From assembly GCF_901933205.1 (NCBI RefSeq), contig NC_044600.1:12438501-12502500 (forward strand): 64,000 nt of DNA, given 5' to 3'. Shown here in pieces: positions 1-13,408 of this stretch. The DNA is from Camarhynchus parvulus. Lineage: Eukaryota; Chordata; Aves; Passeriformes; Thraupidae. How positions within the stretch are numbered: the first letter of the stretch is position 1; the number at the start of each line of letters is the position of its first letter. A program made the position numbers and the translations under genes. The notes under the pieces are model-generated. The model was given only the letters and a program-made list of their open reading frames with translations. It did not search any database and was not told where the DNA came from.

Positions 1-1569
1 GTCTTTGGTGATTAAATTACGAGCCCTTTCTCTAGGCATGTTTACTCTAGTTGACCTGGGGGAATCCTTGGCTGCTCTGGAATCAATAACAAAACTTTCA
101 CTGACTTCTTCAGGGCAGTATTTCATCTTCTCAGGTTAGGCTTACCCTAAGCATGTTGCAGGCTACCTTGTTGCTATGCTTCTGTCCTGTTTTGAAAAAG
201 TGACTTGTGGGATTCTGCAGAAAAGATGTGATTCTAATGGCATTAAGGCTGTTATGGCCATGAGGCTTGGCAAAACATATTCTAGTACCTCAAATGCTTC
301 TCCTAATGCTGGGCATCAAACCTGGGCCTGACTGGCTGAATAATCACATTATTTATCAATTTTACAGTAGTTTGCCACATTTCATTTAGCATCTTTAATA
401 TCCATAGAAAATACAGTTTGCTTTGTTCCTTTATAAAACTAGTATCATTTCTTTCCACATGGAGATGTCTTATTGAAAAACCAGAGTTGGAGAGCTGAGA
501 AATTATAACTTTATCTGAAAAATAACAAAAGGATGAGAAGAGTGCCTTGAACCAAAACAAAACCCCCAAAACATAACAAACCAATAATATCCCAAACAAG
601 AGCAATGTTTTTCCTTTACTCATGGGTTTGAAAAAGCAGTCTCTTTCTACCCAAGGAGAGCAGTTAGCTGGAAAGCTGCAATATGCTAAATAACTGTCCT
701 AAGTTGTGTTCACCAAACAAAAGGATAGAGCACTCAGACACAGCCTTGATGGGTTGTGTCAGCAACAGGCATTGCCAATGGAAGATGGCCAAGGGCTAGA
801 AAAGGTTTGCATCTTCCAGGCTGGTGTGAACTAAAGATGCTAAAGCTGAGCTTCCAGGTAACCATGATGCTGCGACTCCTCTCTCAGGAGAACTGTGCCT
901 GACTTCCAGCTGGCCTCTGGGGTTCCTGACACCAGAAAGGATAGCAGAAGTCTGAGCAGACAAGGGCTGCCCCACAGCATGTCTAGTACACTGAAGGGAA
1001 GCAGCAAGTGAGCAGCACAAGGATTCACCACAGATTCACTGAAGGATTCACAGGTTTGTCAGTGCCTCAGAACCAGATGGATGGCAAGCATGTGATGCCT
1101 TCTATTGCACATCTGCAACCTGAAATCAGGTGAAATCAATGGCTGGGGGTAGATGAACCTTCAGCTGGACTAGTCAGTACTGCATTTCTTAGGCTAGATC
1201 AGATCAGCAATCCAGCTAATTTGGTATCTTGTCTCTGACCACAGGCAATAGCTGATGTTACAGAAGATAGAAAAGAAACTTTTACTGAGCAGTTGCAGGA
1301 GAAATTGCAGGTAGTGGTGCAAGCCTCTTAGCAAGTTTCTTTTTAAGCAAAGCCAGTCTGTAATTGGCTGATGCTCAGAACCAGGAAGGCTCATGTCCTT
1401 TGGGTACTTCCCCACAGTACAGTGTAATAACCTAGGGATGAAATTACTAATGCATGCAAAATTTCAATTCATTTCTGAAAGTCACAATACTATCAGCACC
1501 AGTAACATTGTGTGGAGTAAAACAGAATCTCAGGTCATTTCTGAATGTGTTTAATTGCATGTCCTTTTT
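1..1569. other. Unique intergenic or intronic sequence
   Basis: I see no gene, RNA or recognisable repeat here. The open frames are short, overlap each other in several frames, and show no domain or signal peptide that would support coding. A small imperfect repeat of GGATTCAC/AGATTCAC lies near 1020-1055. Confidence 0.6.
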
Positions 1570-1830
1570 CATAGAATCAAGCCATTTTTTGCTGCTATGG
1601 TTTGGGTTGGAGGACACCTTAAAGACCATTTACTTCCAGTCCTCTGCCATGGGCAGGGACACCTTCCACCAGACCAGGTGGCTCAGGACCCCATCCAACC
1701 CCACTGTGAACTTCCAGGGATGGGGCATCCACACCTTCTCTGGGCCTCAACACTCACAGTAAAGAAATCCTTCCTACTGTCTAATCTACATCTACCATCT
1801 TTCAGTTTCTCTCTTTTCAATCCTACCAAT
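1570..1830 (-). mobile_element. CR1 LINE 3' end, antisense
   Basis: The plus strand reads as the reverse complement of the classic avian CR1 3' region. It starts with the tail complement CATAGAATCA, then TGGTTTGGGTTGGAGGACA, CTGCCATGGGCAGGGACACC, the 'CCAGACCAGGTGGCTCA' block, the 'AGGGATGGGGCATCCACA' block and a 'TTCTACTGTCTAATCTACA'-like segment. About 20 bases between the tail and the body (near 1580-1598) do not fit the usual consensus and look like a small insertion. Only the noncoding 3' end and the last ORF2 part remain, as expected of a 5'-truncated LINE insertion. The assignment comes from recall of the CR1 consensus. Its neighbour at 2605-2800 is a second CR1 in the opposite orientation. 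Confidence 0.88.
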
Positions 1831-2604
1831 ACTTGATTTTTTTTTTACAATTTTTTCCTACTAGAAGTATATGGAAAATACCTAAAAATAGATAAAATGC
1901 ACCAATAAATTTTAATTTACTCAGTAATGCTTGCTACATTGAGTAATTCTGTAAGTCATACAGAAAAAATATATGTATATGTGGTAATGTAGCAATTCAA
2001 TTCTTTTAAAGAAACATTACTTTTAAGAAAATAAGCTTAAAGAAAAAAAGCTTTTGATTGTATGCAGTTAATTAAGGGTTTTCAGGATGGTCTTCACTGG
2101 ATATGAAAGAAAAACATGTATGATCAACTTTTTGTAAGTCCTTCAACTTCCATAAGTCATTATTTACATGAGTTCCCATGGAAGAGTCTATAGGTAAAAT
2201 CATCAAAGGATGGATGGCCATATTAACCTTTCAGTGGGTACATGAACTATCTTAGAAAATTGTATAAATTGAAGTGAATTACAATTTTGTCTTTTATATG
2301 GGAAAAACAGATACCAATCTAATCTATCTGTTAGGGGTTAAGAGATGACAACTTTGTAACTTCTTCATAATTTCAGAAAAGTACATTGCTGTCTTCTATT
2401 AAAGTATCACTTAAAATCAAGTTGTTAACGTCTGCTTAGTGACCAAATGCTTCTTTCCAACTGATATCTTTTGAACTTAATTTTTAAACTCAGAAATCAA
2501 TTATTTGCATAGATTCACACAGAGATCCACTTAGGCACATGCTAACATTATGTCTGAGTGTCTCAGAATGAAGGGATTACCCAAGTGCTGAGGGAAGCAC
2601 ACAG
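1831..2604. other. AT-rich unique sequence between two CR1 copies
   Basis: This AT-rich stretch has no supported gene. It separates two CR1 3' ends that face in opposite directions. Nothing else is recognisable. Confidence 0.55.
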
Positions 2605-2800
2605 ATGATCAGGGTGGTGAAATGCTGACAGGTTGCTCAGAGGGTTGGGGGATGTCCCATCTCTGGAGACTTTCAAGGTTAGGTCGGACAGGGCTCTGAG
2701 CAACCTGATATAGTTGGAAGATGTCCCTGCTCAGTGCAGGGGTCTGGACCAGATGACCTTTAAAGGTCCCTTCCAAGCCAAACCATTCTGTGATTCCATG
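2605..2800 (+). mobile_element. CR1 LINE 3' end, sense
   Basis: In the forward direction this reads as the CR1 3' end: 'CAGGGTGGTGAAATGCTGAC', a 'GGATGTCCCATCTCTGGAGA' block, 'GCAACCTGATATAGTTGGAA', 'GATGACCTTTAAAGGTCCCT' and the terminal CATTCTGTGATTCCATG. The end is the typical short 8-bp CR1 tail rather than poly-A. The copy is 5'-truncated to about 200 bp and carries no coding capacity. It looks fairly well preserved compared with the old CR1 at 14.1-15.9 kb. Confidence 0.93.
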
Positions 2801-5800
2801 AGCTGCTTGTTTAGAAGCCTTACAGACATTTCAATTCTGACCATCTTGCAGCTAATAAGATTTTTCATTAAAAGCACAGAAGCTGATACAAATTAACATA
2901 ATTTCATATTCAATAGCTCTCTTGTCAGCAACAATACATTGAAATGTTTGATAATGAATGACATTTCTCCAATTTTGACTTGTGCATAGAACATTTTTCC
3001 TCTTGAACTGTGATGTGTGCACTCACAGTGTGGCTGCTGCTGGCTCTGCCCAGCGAGCACAAGCCCTGTGCTGAGCTGCAGGTGTGTGGGATGGCAGGGC
3101 TGAGCCTGCTGCACATTCCACCCGCAGCCTCAGTCACATCTAAGAATAAAAGCTGTCATTTGCTGAAGTGAGAGGTACCTGCAAACACTCAGGCATTGTT
3201 TAAAGGAGCCCCTGTCTCTCCCCAGGAGATGCCTTTTCTCCAAGCATTATGTTCAGCAGCGTTGTCTCATTTATCAATTGCTCCAGCAGCCAAATGGGCA
3301 CAGAGCCAGGTCCCAGCACATGGGGGGTATTGGATCAGGAGCAAACAGTGACAGGTATCACTTGCCAAAGTTCCAGGTTAAGAATAGGTCTAGGCAATAG
3401 GACACACTTATCTGACTCCTGTACCCAACTGCAAGTAAGACACCACTCAGAATATGTAATAACACAAACAATAGCAATAATTCTAGCCTTGCTGTTTTTC
3501 ACTGCTGGATCACACAGTTCACATACAAGTGCAGTGATCAGGGACATACAGATCTGCCTCAGTTCCTCTGGAAGTCAACAGAAAGGCAGAATCTGACCCA
3601 TAGCTGATAGAAGATATTCCAAATTGCTTTAAGTATCTAAGCATAAGAAAATTCTTCTACATTCACATAATTTTGCTGTCCTCAGGAAACACATCTTTTT
3701 TCCTTAATTTTCCCTTTCATTTCTAAAGCTGTTCTCTCTTTGCTAAAGCTATTTTTTAAAACATTCTCTATTTCATGACTGTCAAAGTATTCTTTCCATG
3801 CCAGATACATGGCAAAGTTACATATTCTTCAACTCAAAACAATTTACATGAATATTCATAAACTACCTGATGGCAGAATTGGCCCTGAGATTTAAACCCA
3901 TAAAGCTCACAGAAACAAATGTTACCCTCTTTCCTTTGTCAGAGATCCCTTGGATCATGCTTAGAAATTATTCTTTTATGCAGTTGCCAAGAAAATGCAA
4001 AACCAACGCATGAAACATTGTATGTTCTGTTTATTAAAGAAGAGTGTCTGTGATGATACAGATATTCAGCCAGACTAGGATGCTGCCAATGTCAGTTTGT
4101 GATTTACTAGAAATTATTGATTTCAATTCTTGGTTTCCCAGGGCTACTGAGCATATCCTGTCATATAAATATGCATCCGTTTGCTAGAGGCTGCAGCCTT
4201 CTGTAGAAATGTGTGGTGTCTCAACTAGTGTCAGATTTTTTGAACCAAAAAAATAAAGCTTTGCTTCCCTTCAGAAAAGGAATGAATAAAAGCTATTAAG
4301 ATACATTTCTATGTCCAATACAAAACTATGGCATCCATCCAGAATTGTACATTTTGTTATTCAAATAAATACAGCGGCACGGTCCAGAGAAATTGTGCTA
4401 CCACCCTCCCTGTCCCCCAAAGGAAAGTACAAGACCAGGAACCTCAGACTTCTCATATAAATCAAGAAACAGCCTGAACTGAACTACTTTTAGGTATGTA
4501 TAACTTACAAGTCAGTTAAACAGCATGCAAGTGCAAAAGGATGATGAGTATAGTTACTCTTTGTACCTTAGGGCCAAGAGTCACAGTTCGTTGCCAGCAC
4601 TTGTAAAAGGCAGAAAGGAGAATACCACTGGGAGCCCTTGGGAGCTCCAGCATGTGTGTCCTCTCAAACTGTCCCCCTCCTAGGACCCTCTGTTCTCCTG
4701 CCCATCTTTTGCTCCTGGTCCCCAATGCATTCCTGCACAGTGTTTCTTTCATTTAGCCCTACTACTCCTTAACACTTTTCTCTTGGTCCTTGTGCTGTGT
4801 TCACACCTCTAATTCCAGCTACCCACGCTGCTGTCTTCCCCTTCCCAAGGGAAGTACTCCAGGGTGGAGACAGGTCTCTCACCTACTGCTGGAGCTGCCA
4901 GCATGTGCCACAGGGTACAATGGCATTTTTGGAATTTTATGAAAGATGCTGACAATTCTGCTGCATGCAGAATGTGGTCCATACCCATCTCAATATTCAG
5001 AGAAGGGGTATGGTTCTATATTTTTCTCCAAAAAACCTCCCTGTTTTACCATCCCTTTTCTCAAGTCAGTTGCATGCCCTAATGAATTCCGTGTTTACAA
5101 AAATACAAAATGTTCAAGGCTGACAGTGGTGGCAGAAACGACAGAATAAACAGGATAGCATTTTCTTTTGTCTTCTCACTTGTTTATGTCCAGTGCAGAA
5201 TAGATTAAGTTTGGGAACAAGAGAACAGGGCACAGCCTCACAGGACCAGCCAGTGTGACCTTTGCAGGTAAAGGCTGTGAGATGGACAAGAATCAGCTTT
5301 GCTCCCTCCCTGCTGCTGTGGCTGGTGCAGCTGGGACGGGGAAGGCACTTCCCTCTCAGAGAGGTGATGGGGATCCTTCCTGCTCTGCCTTCCAACTACA
5401 CCCACTGCTGTTTGGAGCAGCATCACCTGCAGTTTACACACTACATCGAGGGAAAAAGTTGGGTTTTGCCATGGCAGGATGGACAAGGTGGGAAGCAGCT
5501 TCCAGCCCTGGGGGATGTTGCCTGGCTGATGCCTGTTTCCCACAGACACAACAGTGATCACCACATTGTGAGGGAAGGAGCCCTCTCATTTGGGGACAAT
5601 TTTCAACTGGCTTGGAAATGAACCCCTGAATTCCTTTTCAGCACTCTGGCTCTTCCTAAAGTATTTGAAAACAACTCATTGCCAGATTATGGTGAGATCA
5701 TCTTGCTCTTGCAGGAAAAAGAAAGGAGAGAGAAAAGGAAGCACTGCAACTTCCCAAGGCACTTCAGCACTAATAGCAGTATGATCCCTAATCAATGCAG

Positions 5801-7133
5801 AGGGGTTGACAGCAACAATAAGTGTTAACTGCTGAGCTGAAGGGGCTGTTTAACCTGGCTAGGAAAAGTTATTTCTGCCACAGCTATTTGAAAAAAAACA
5901 TTGGCAATTAAATTAATTCAAGCCTCTCCTCTCTTTTCATGGGAAAAATGTGGAAAAAATCCAGGCAGAGAAAGAATGGCACCCAGATTAATGAGAAACT
6001 GCTCAAGAAGAGAAAAATAATGGTTTTCTAAAGTATATTCATATTACATTCTGTGGTAGCACCATATGCTAGTTTCCTAGATGCTGGTAATCCTGATGTA
6101 TTTTTATCTTGGCTAGTACCAAGGAGGGAGCTGTACAAGGCCAAGTTCTTCCCACATATCCATGTTGAAAGCAGTTTACCTTCCCTGCGTTGTGAATGTG
6201 AACCAAGACAGCCATGCAACTGCTTCAGAGCACTCCTTTATTTCCTGGCTGTATTTGACTGGCTTTTAAAAATCATCCTACTGCATCTCTTGAGTCTTTT
6301 ATGAAGCCTCTTTTTCAATGATAGAGCCTAGAAATGTTGGACTTAGAAATCACAAACCTCTACTGCTTCCATTTAAGGGTCAGATTCACTAATTAGATGC
6401 AGCAGGAGACTATAAATTGTTCACGTTCCAGACAGAGGAGAACAACAAAAACCCATTCTCTGTTAGTGGGGATGTATTAACATATATGTAGGACTTCATT
6501 CTTCTCTAAGTTGAACAAATATTCTTTAATCAGTCCTTAGAAATCACTTCTGAAGGTGGTGGCATTCTTCCATTACTAGACAGGGACAAACAGCTCTGAC
6601 TGTACTAGAAAAAACAACCACCACTAATTAACATTGTTTAATCAGATGGATTTGAAACATCTATAGCACAGGTGACCCTAACTCTAGCCTGCTGCTGAAT
6701 TACTGTACTAGCAGCCATGCTGCTCTGCTCCAGCTGCACCTCTAGACACTTAACCAGAGATCTCAATGCAATTTCTGGTGCAGTGATTCTGAGGCTTTTG
6801 GGGAGTCAGCAGTCCAAGGATGAAAGTGATCACACATTCAAAATTCACATTATTTTGAGGGTTTTTGAAAGATGCTGGTATGAGCATGTATTACAGCTTC
6901 CACAGGGGCCATGGGAAAGGGTCTTTGAAACACAAGGATTGAAGTCAATGGCAATGAAATGGAGCACAGAGCTCAGAGCAGTTTTCTCAGGTGGGGCTCA
7001 CCTGATACAGAGCAGCCTAAAGGGGTGAGGCAAGAGAGGCAAGTGCAACTTTGGGGGTAATGCCTAGGAGGAAAGCAAACCATGGTATGTCCCAGCAAAG
7101 CATGGAGAGACAAACAGCAATTCCTCCCCCCAC

Positions 7134-7134
<1 letters not shown>
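2801..7134. other. Unique sequence without supported genes
   Basis: I see no coding exon, RNA gene or clear repeat. Overlapping frames on both strands near 5.1-5.6 kb (about 90-119 codons) reflect a locally GC-richer segment and show no domain. A 'GAATTGGCCCTGA' stretch near 3875 and 'ATTGAAGTCAATGG' near 6940 resemble the ends and core of the hairpin elements described elsewhere in the window, but are too short to call. Confidence 0.55.

Positions 7135-7168
<34 letters not shown>
7135..7168. repeat. Poly-A run, (A)34
   Basis: This is an uninterrupted run of 34 A residues. The sequence just upstream is ordinary, with no recognisable LINE or SINE body. It could therefore be a plain mononucleotide microsatellite or the tail of a retroposed sequence that I cannot identify. 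Confidence 0.95.
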
Positions 7169-7170
<2 letters not shown>

Positions 7171-8123
7171 TTTGTAGATTTGTCTCTGTCAGGCACTTCA
7201 GGAGGAAAATCCAAGTGTCTCTGACCATCTATTTAGCAATTCATGCTGTGCTCATCTGCACGGTATGTGACTCCCTGTGACCACACTGCCTTTTGGTAAC
7301 TTTTAGCCACTCTGAAGATAGGTGTGGTAGCACTTTGGAGTCACTCTGGAAACCAGGAATACACGTTTGGGAGGCATCTTTTATAATTGGCATGGCTGAG
7401 CTGCAACTCTGCCTCAGGCAGAAGGTAGACTCTGTCTCGCTGGGGGTGGTGAGATGAAATCTCTTAGCACAGAAAGAACACAGAGCAGCTCAGAAGCCTG
7501 GAGGAAGGGGCTGGCACCTGGGGTTGCACAGAACCTCCTTGCAAAGCAACTGGAGGGAATTTTTTTCCCCAAGTGAGGGAACAGTGTGGAGGATGTTGTT
7601 GCCGAAGTCACCAGTGAAGTAGGGAAATTGAAATAATGAGCTACAGGAATCTTTCTGCATTTTGGCAAGATTTGAATCCACATCTGTTTATAAGAAAGTA
7701 ATTAGTGGCCTGTCAAGCACTTTGAAGATGTTCTGAGTGCTAGAAAATTGTGATAAACTTATCTTTCTGTGCCTCTGTGTCTTGTGAGCGATTATTCAAT
7801 CAGTGGGGTTGTTGACTGGAAGACTCAGCCAAACAGTGATTGGGTTTCTAAACTATTCAATTACCTCTAATGAAGAAGGATCAGAGAAACAACCCTTAAA
7901 CACCTTAAACAGAGCAGCAGTATTAACACGCAAAATAACTCTCAGGAGAAACCTCCAGACACTTGCCAAGGTTGGCTTTGGAGCCAACTGTGATACAAAT
8001 GCATAAAATATTAGTTCCTTAATGGTTGTGAAGTGTTGCTCTTTAAAGGTTACTGTCTTCCTGTCCAGACAAGGCTGCAGTGGAATGATGAATGAAGCGA
8101 TCCATAAATCTGAGGTTTTCAAG
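7169..8123. other. Unique sequence
   Basis: No gene or repeat is recognised. The open frames here are below 90 codons and overlap in opposing frames. Confidence 0.55.
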
Positions 8124-8198
8124 CACCTGCAACTCCCATTGGGGTCAACAGGAATTTTGGATTACTGGGATTTAGCCAGTAAAACCTGATTCTGCATG
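8124..8198. mobile_element. Hairpin (MITE-like) relic
   Basis: The segment contains 'AAGCACCTGCAACTCCCATT' followed by GGGGTCAACAGGAATTTT and ends near AAACCTGATTCTGC. This matches the layout of archosaur palindromic nonautonomous elements, in which an ACTCCCATTGA-type arm faces its reverse complement. The second arm is heavily decayed, so the palindrome is imperfect. The family name is not known to me with certainty. Confidence 0.45.
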
Positions 8199-11100
8199 AG
8201 ATTAAGAATCCCCAGGGCTATTGGCCTCATCAGCCACAGCGTTTACCTGATGAAGTACTTGGAATGACGGCTCCAGAAATGCTGGTTATTTGGATGCATG
8301 TTTGTGATGGGAGACTTGATCTCTAAAGCACAGGGACCAGGTCTGTGCCAGAGAGGCTGCCTGGAAGTGAAATTGGGAAGAAGTCTCTCTGTGGCTGGCA
8401 GAGAAGCATAGTGATCCCTGCAAAAAGTGCAAGACAGGATTCTGCTTCTGAGGCAATTTCTCTCTCTTCTCCATTACAAGTCTCACCATATACAAAGAGC
8501 TGACTTGTTATTGGAGCTCAAAGGAATGAATGAGCTCAAAAGAATGTGACGAGGAGAGAATGCTACAATTCCACTGGGAAGAGCTGCTTCTTTTTCTTTA
8601 ACTTTTGCATTCAGTTAATATTTGACTGTGGCCTTGGAGCACAGTATCATCGGAATGCCTCAGTGCGGCACCGGACAGTCGGCTGCAGCACAAACACTGC
8701 ACCTGCCTGGAGCTGTCTAGAAGCTCTGTGTGTGTCTGCATTTTTGAAAGTATCTCACGGTTTTGTTTCCTGTGAATGTGCATTCAGCCCTGCACACTCG
8801 TGAAATGCTTAGCTGGGCTTGGGAGCGTGTACATAGAGGGCCACAGTGGGGGGATGGGGCAGGGGAAGAAAGAGGGGCTGTAAGGCAGCTTGAGAACTGA
8901 TACCATGCTAGTGTGAAACTTCTTTGTGAAGGGAACAACGCTGCCAGGTTTTGGCTTAAAGATTCTCAAACACTCCAGCAGCTTTAGAAACTTGAACGTG
9001 TCCTAGGCTCAGCTGTGTGCAGACACAATGCTGGAGAGGAGCCCCCATTTAAAATGGTGCCAAGGCCTCCAACAGCTTCTGAAATTCCAGGATCAGGCCC
9101 TAAAAATAACAACACGTTTGACCCAACATAGCCAGCAGAGCCAAAGGAGATGATAGGCTGCACAGCATAGTTCTAAGCCAGCTTTCCTAAACTGCAAACC
9201 CATTAAATATTTAGGTGGCCATATGCAAATCATTTAAATTCTGTTTCTCAGAAGCACACCATGGTGTACAGATGTGCTTTGTGCTGAGATCCTCATCCTA
9301 GGCTTTCAGCAACTATTTATTTTAAACCAGTAAAGGACTTAATTAATGGCTAATTGTGAGCTACCTTTTTTAAAGGGTGTTTATTTATGAGGGAGGAGGG
9401 GGAGGAAGCAGAAATGCAAAGACCTGAGTTTCTCTCAGAGCAAACTCACATAGAAGAAAACACACTTTTGTGACTGTACCAAAACCCTGGGATTGCTCAG
9501 ATATTTTCAACCCCCTCCACGGGTACCAATTTGCTAATTCAACAAATAAACAGCCCTTTATGTAGGAGCTGTCTCGTGGACAGTGTGAACACTTTAGAGA
9601 CTAGGGCCCCAGATCTTCTTTTCTTAATGTCACTGTGAATTTGCTTGTGGAAGTGTATGACACCATGCACAGAGCCCAACAGCTGAGCTCATGCTTCAGG
9701 CATTCTCCCAGGACCGAGGGGGAGGGGGCTCTCTGCCAGCTCCCGGCCGCCTCTCCCCTCGCATTTACACACACACAAATCATGTTATCATAGTGAAAAT
9801 ATGTAAGAATTCCAGGAAGCAGAGGAAGTTTGTATGTTGACCTTAATTTATTTTTTTCCAGAGGAAGATCACACCGAATGTAAAAGGACAGTGGACGCTA
9901 GCTAAACTCATTTGCAGATATTTTTATTTTCATTGCAACTCTTTCTTCTGCTGTATTTTGTCTTTTAGGATTAATGCTGTTTGTATTTTATCCCATGTGG
10001 CTACTTTGACTAAGAGAACTGAAATCAGTTGGTGAGAGGTCTATGGGACCTATTTAGCCTGAAAAAAAATTGTAAAGGAGGTGCCAGTGCATTCTGGATC
10101 CTATTTTCCATTACAGTACAGTAAAATTGGGTGAGACTGTTTCTGGAGGGAAGGGAAGGAAGGGGTGGATGAAAGAGTGGGCTAACACATTAGGCTTTGG
10201 CACATGGAGGCCTGGGTTTATTTTGCTTTACAGTTCTGGGCTGGAACTCTTAAAATACTGATCAGTTTGGCCCCAAACTCAACTGCACTTCTAAAAACAC
10301 ACTTCACTTTAAACCTGCAAATGCCTTTGGAAGACTGTGGGACCTTAGAAGCTGCTGTGCTGGGAAGTGCAGTTACCTGCACAGCACCTTGCGACATCCA
10401 ACCATTCCCAGCAGCTCATCCCTGATTCCCTGCTTCCCTGCTCCTTTCATTAGTACTCACACCTGTAAGGCTTTGCACACATTCCAGCACAGCCATTCCA
10501 CCACCCCTAGGACACTGATGCAGGGCCAGGGAAATAGTACCTGAGTCCTTAAACACTCATCTCTCTCCATATACCATGGACAATGTGGTCACACACACTT
10601 GTAAAATGGCAAGTAAAGAGACCCCATTCCTCTTAACTGGCCAACAAGGAACCCAAGCATGGAAAAGATTTCTGTTTAATTGCAGGGGTCAGCCTGGCAG
10701 CCTCCATGAGGAGCACCAGCCATACCTGCTGGAGCATCAGCTGTGCCCTGTGCTCCCAGCACACCTGAGCCTGGTGGTTATTCCTGAGGAACCTCACACT
10801 CTGTAGTGTGCTAGGGCTCTTTAGGTTTTGTAAAATATGCTTTGACCAGCATGTTTAACTTGTAATAGGACTGGGCATTAATCCTGGACACATCTTGAAG
10901 AGTTTGATTTGAATTTATCAGATTGCTTAGAATTTCTTTGCAAACTATTTCATTCCTTATGTTTCTCTGTTGCAAACTTAAGCTTGAAGCCTGATTCAAT
11001 TTTAAATGAGCAAGCCTGTTCTTCTAGCTAGCTAGCAGCCTGTGATGTATATTTGGGGCAGGCACCCCCACCCAACAGCTCTGCTCAAACCAGCAGGGCC

Positions 11101-12590
11101 ATCCCTGCAAAATCTCCTGAACAGCTCGGTGTCGGCAGCTTCTCTGAAATCAAGGGATATGTCACTGAAGCTGTCAGGGTAGGACTTGTCCCACAGAATT
11201 TATTGCTCTATTCAAGTTTTCCTTTATTCTTTTCTACAGGTTTTCTGAATGCGCTTCTTTCTCTCTCCCTCCACTTGCCCCCCATTTTATTTTCTTGTCA
11301 CATATTTCAAACACACACCTGCCTTCCCTGCCTCATCTCTGGAGGGCTCAGGCAGAAGGTGGCAGGAAAAGTAGTATTTGAATTATATTTTGGTTTTCAG
11401 ACTATTCAGACATACAAGTAGGCAATGCAAGCCTGCTACTTTGCATGTTGTGGCACTGAGGCTTTTTTCTTTTTAAGCATACAACCCCCTACCAGCTGCA
11501 GTCTAGATTTACACCATGGGGAAGAACACAGTAGAACCAGATTGGAGATTAATCAAAGCAAATTCTGACCCGCTGTTACATGTGTCTCAATGACAAAAGA
11601 TTTAAAAAGTAAAAATAAAAAATGAGGAGGCTTTGCTTTGGTAATAAACACTACAACAAAAAGGGACAACTTTCCCAAATATGCTGTGAAGAGAAGACAG
11701 ATGCCTTCTAAGGCTTCTTGGTGTCTCTGGCCATTGTTGTGGATCTGTGGCTGCACGCTGCCAGCACGGGGAGCTGCCCCAGCAGGGTCCAGCATTCCTG
11801 GCTCCAGCACATGCTGGAAACATCCAGCTCCTTCTGGGGTGTCCAAGGCAGACTACAGAGCCCAGCTCACCTGCCTCCTGCTCACTGGGAAAATTCATGA
11901 TCCAGAGGTTTTGCTGTAAGTCAACCACACTGCCCAGGAGAGAGCCAAATAACCCCCTGGGATCTTTTCTACACAGAAATCCCTTCTAGTCATTTGTTTG
12001 TGACTCTAAATCATATAGCTTGTGAATAATAAAACAGAAAGTCACATACAATGATGAATTATCAGTTATCCTGAAATGTTACATATTCTTCAGCTTTTAG
12101 GAGTATTTTTATTCTACAGGGATTACAATCAGGTGAAAATTTGTAGTTCGCAATCACTAGAGTAGCACTGTTAGTCTGCATTAAGAACATCTACTTAAAC
12201 TTTTGGGCTACCATCCTCAAATGGCATAAACTAACAGCTCCATTTAAGTTACTGTAGCTCTACTTAGCTGCATCTTCTGGGGAGCCAGCTTTTGCTTTCT
12301 TGGGGAGAGAAAAAATGAAAAACCCCAAATAATTAGTAGGGTGAATATTTTCTATTTTTTAAAAATATATTCACAGGTGGCACAGGTAAATCACTGTATT
12401 TAGATGTAAGAACTGAGAAGATACCAGGACTTGTGAAAACCATCTGTATCTAGAAGAAGGAAATACTCCAATCCTTACTGGCCTGTATGAGATATTTTAA
12501 AGACATTCACAAACGGTTTTAAGTATTTTTCTCAGCAAAGACCTGGCTGAATTGGCCCATGTGTGTAATCAGGGCAGGGTTAAACAGTAA
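8199..12590. other. Unique sequence with scattered motif sites
   Basis: No gene is supported. The stretch contains a G-rich run at 8848-8877, a perfect POU octamer ATGCAAAT at 9223-9230, and a homeodomain-like cluster (TTAATTAATGGCTAATTG) near 9339-9356. CTAGCTAGCTAGC is found near 11024-11036. Low GC and the lack of long frames fit intergenic or intronic DNA. Confidence 0.5.
8848..8877 (+). other. G-quadruplex-like G-run cluster
   Basis: Four G runs of at least four bases (GGGGGG, GGGG, GGGG, GGGG) are separated by loops of 2, 2 and 8 bases on the plus strand. The last loop is slightly longer than the usual limit of 7. This is a sequence-based structural prediction only. Confidence 0.5.
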
Positions 12591-12691
12591 GGCCCCGATT
12601 CAGCAAAGTGCTGGAGCGCACCTTCAGCTTTTAGTGCATGAGTGGCTTCATTGAAGTCCTTAGTAATTACATGTTTTGCTGAATCAGGACC
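12591..12691. mobile_element. Palindromic MITE-like element with terminal inverted repeats
   Basis: The left end GGCCCCGATTCAGCAAAG is matched by the right end TTTGCTGAATCAGGACC. Read in reverse complement, that end is GGTCCTGATTCAGCAAA, about 15 of 17 positions identical. The centre carries 'TTCATTGAAGTCCTTAG', the decayed core of the ATTGAAGTCAATGGG hairpin. The whole 101-bp unit can fold on itself. This form is known from bird, crocodile and turtle genomes as a nonautonomous DNA-transposon relic. It has no coding capacity. Confidence 0.75.
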
Positions 12692-13408
12692 TGAATTTAT
12701 TTGGGGCAGGAGGACCTTAATATCTTCCAAGGAATTATACTTATTACAGGGGACAGTCTATAAATTAGTGTTTAAGTTAAAATCAATTTCTAGATAATAC
12801 ATATCCCTAAAAGACAGATTGTTAGTTTGTATGAGCTTTGTAACAAAACTTTAATTAAACCCTTTTTAAATAAAACCTGTCGTACATTATACTGCTAATT
12901 GACTTGACCTGGTACAAAGAGGACTCTGCCAGCTAGAGGAGACTAAAGGAGATTATTCTGTCTGGTGCTGCAGTGATTGTGTGTTAATAAAATTTATTTC
13001 TGCAGTCTTGCCCAACTCCCTATTGTGTATTCAAGAAATGTGTGGGCTTGCAGCCAGTCATCACAAAGCAAAAAGTAATAAAACCTCAAAAGCTGACTTT
13101 TTCTACCTCATTCTGCTGCTTTGCTGCAGCATAAAGTACATGGTACAGTCTGCTTGCATGCACATCTCAGAGTTCTCTTTTTAATTTATTTTTTCAATTA
13201 TGTTAAACTCTGCACCTTATTAATGTTAGCACAGTAACAAATGAAGGACAATTAAAGGATTCAAAAAAGCTCAGTGATGAAATAGTCTGGGTGTGGCAAT
13301 CATATTTTATTGCCACTACACTGATTACATACAATATAACACATCTAGCAATTAGAGAAACATGTTAATCCTCCTGGCCCAGACCTATTTCACACAGAAT
13401 TCATTTCA
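12692..13408. other. Unique sequence between two hairpin elements
   Basis: This AT-rich stretch has no gene or recognised repeat. The frame at 12981-13184 shows no domain. Confidence 0.5.

Noticed and set aside
7081..7168. Poly-A run considered as the tail of a processed pseudogene
   Set aside because: The preceding few hundred bases contain no recognisable coding sequence in either orientation.
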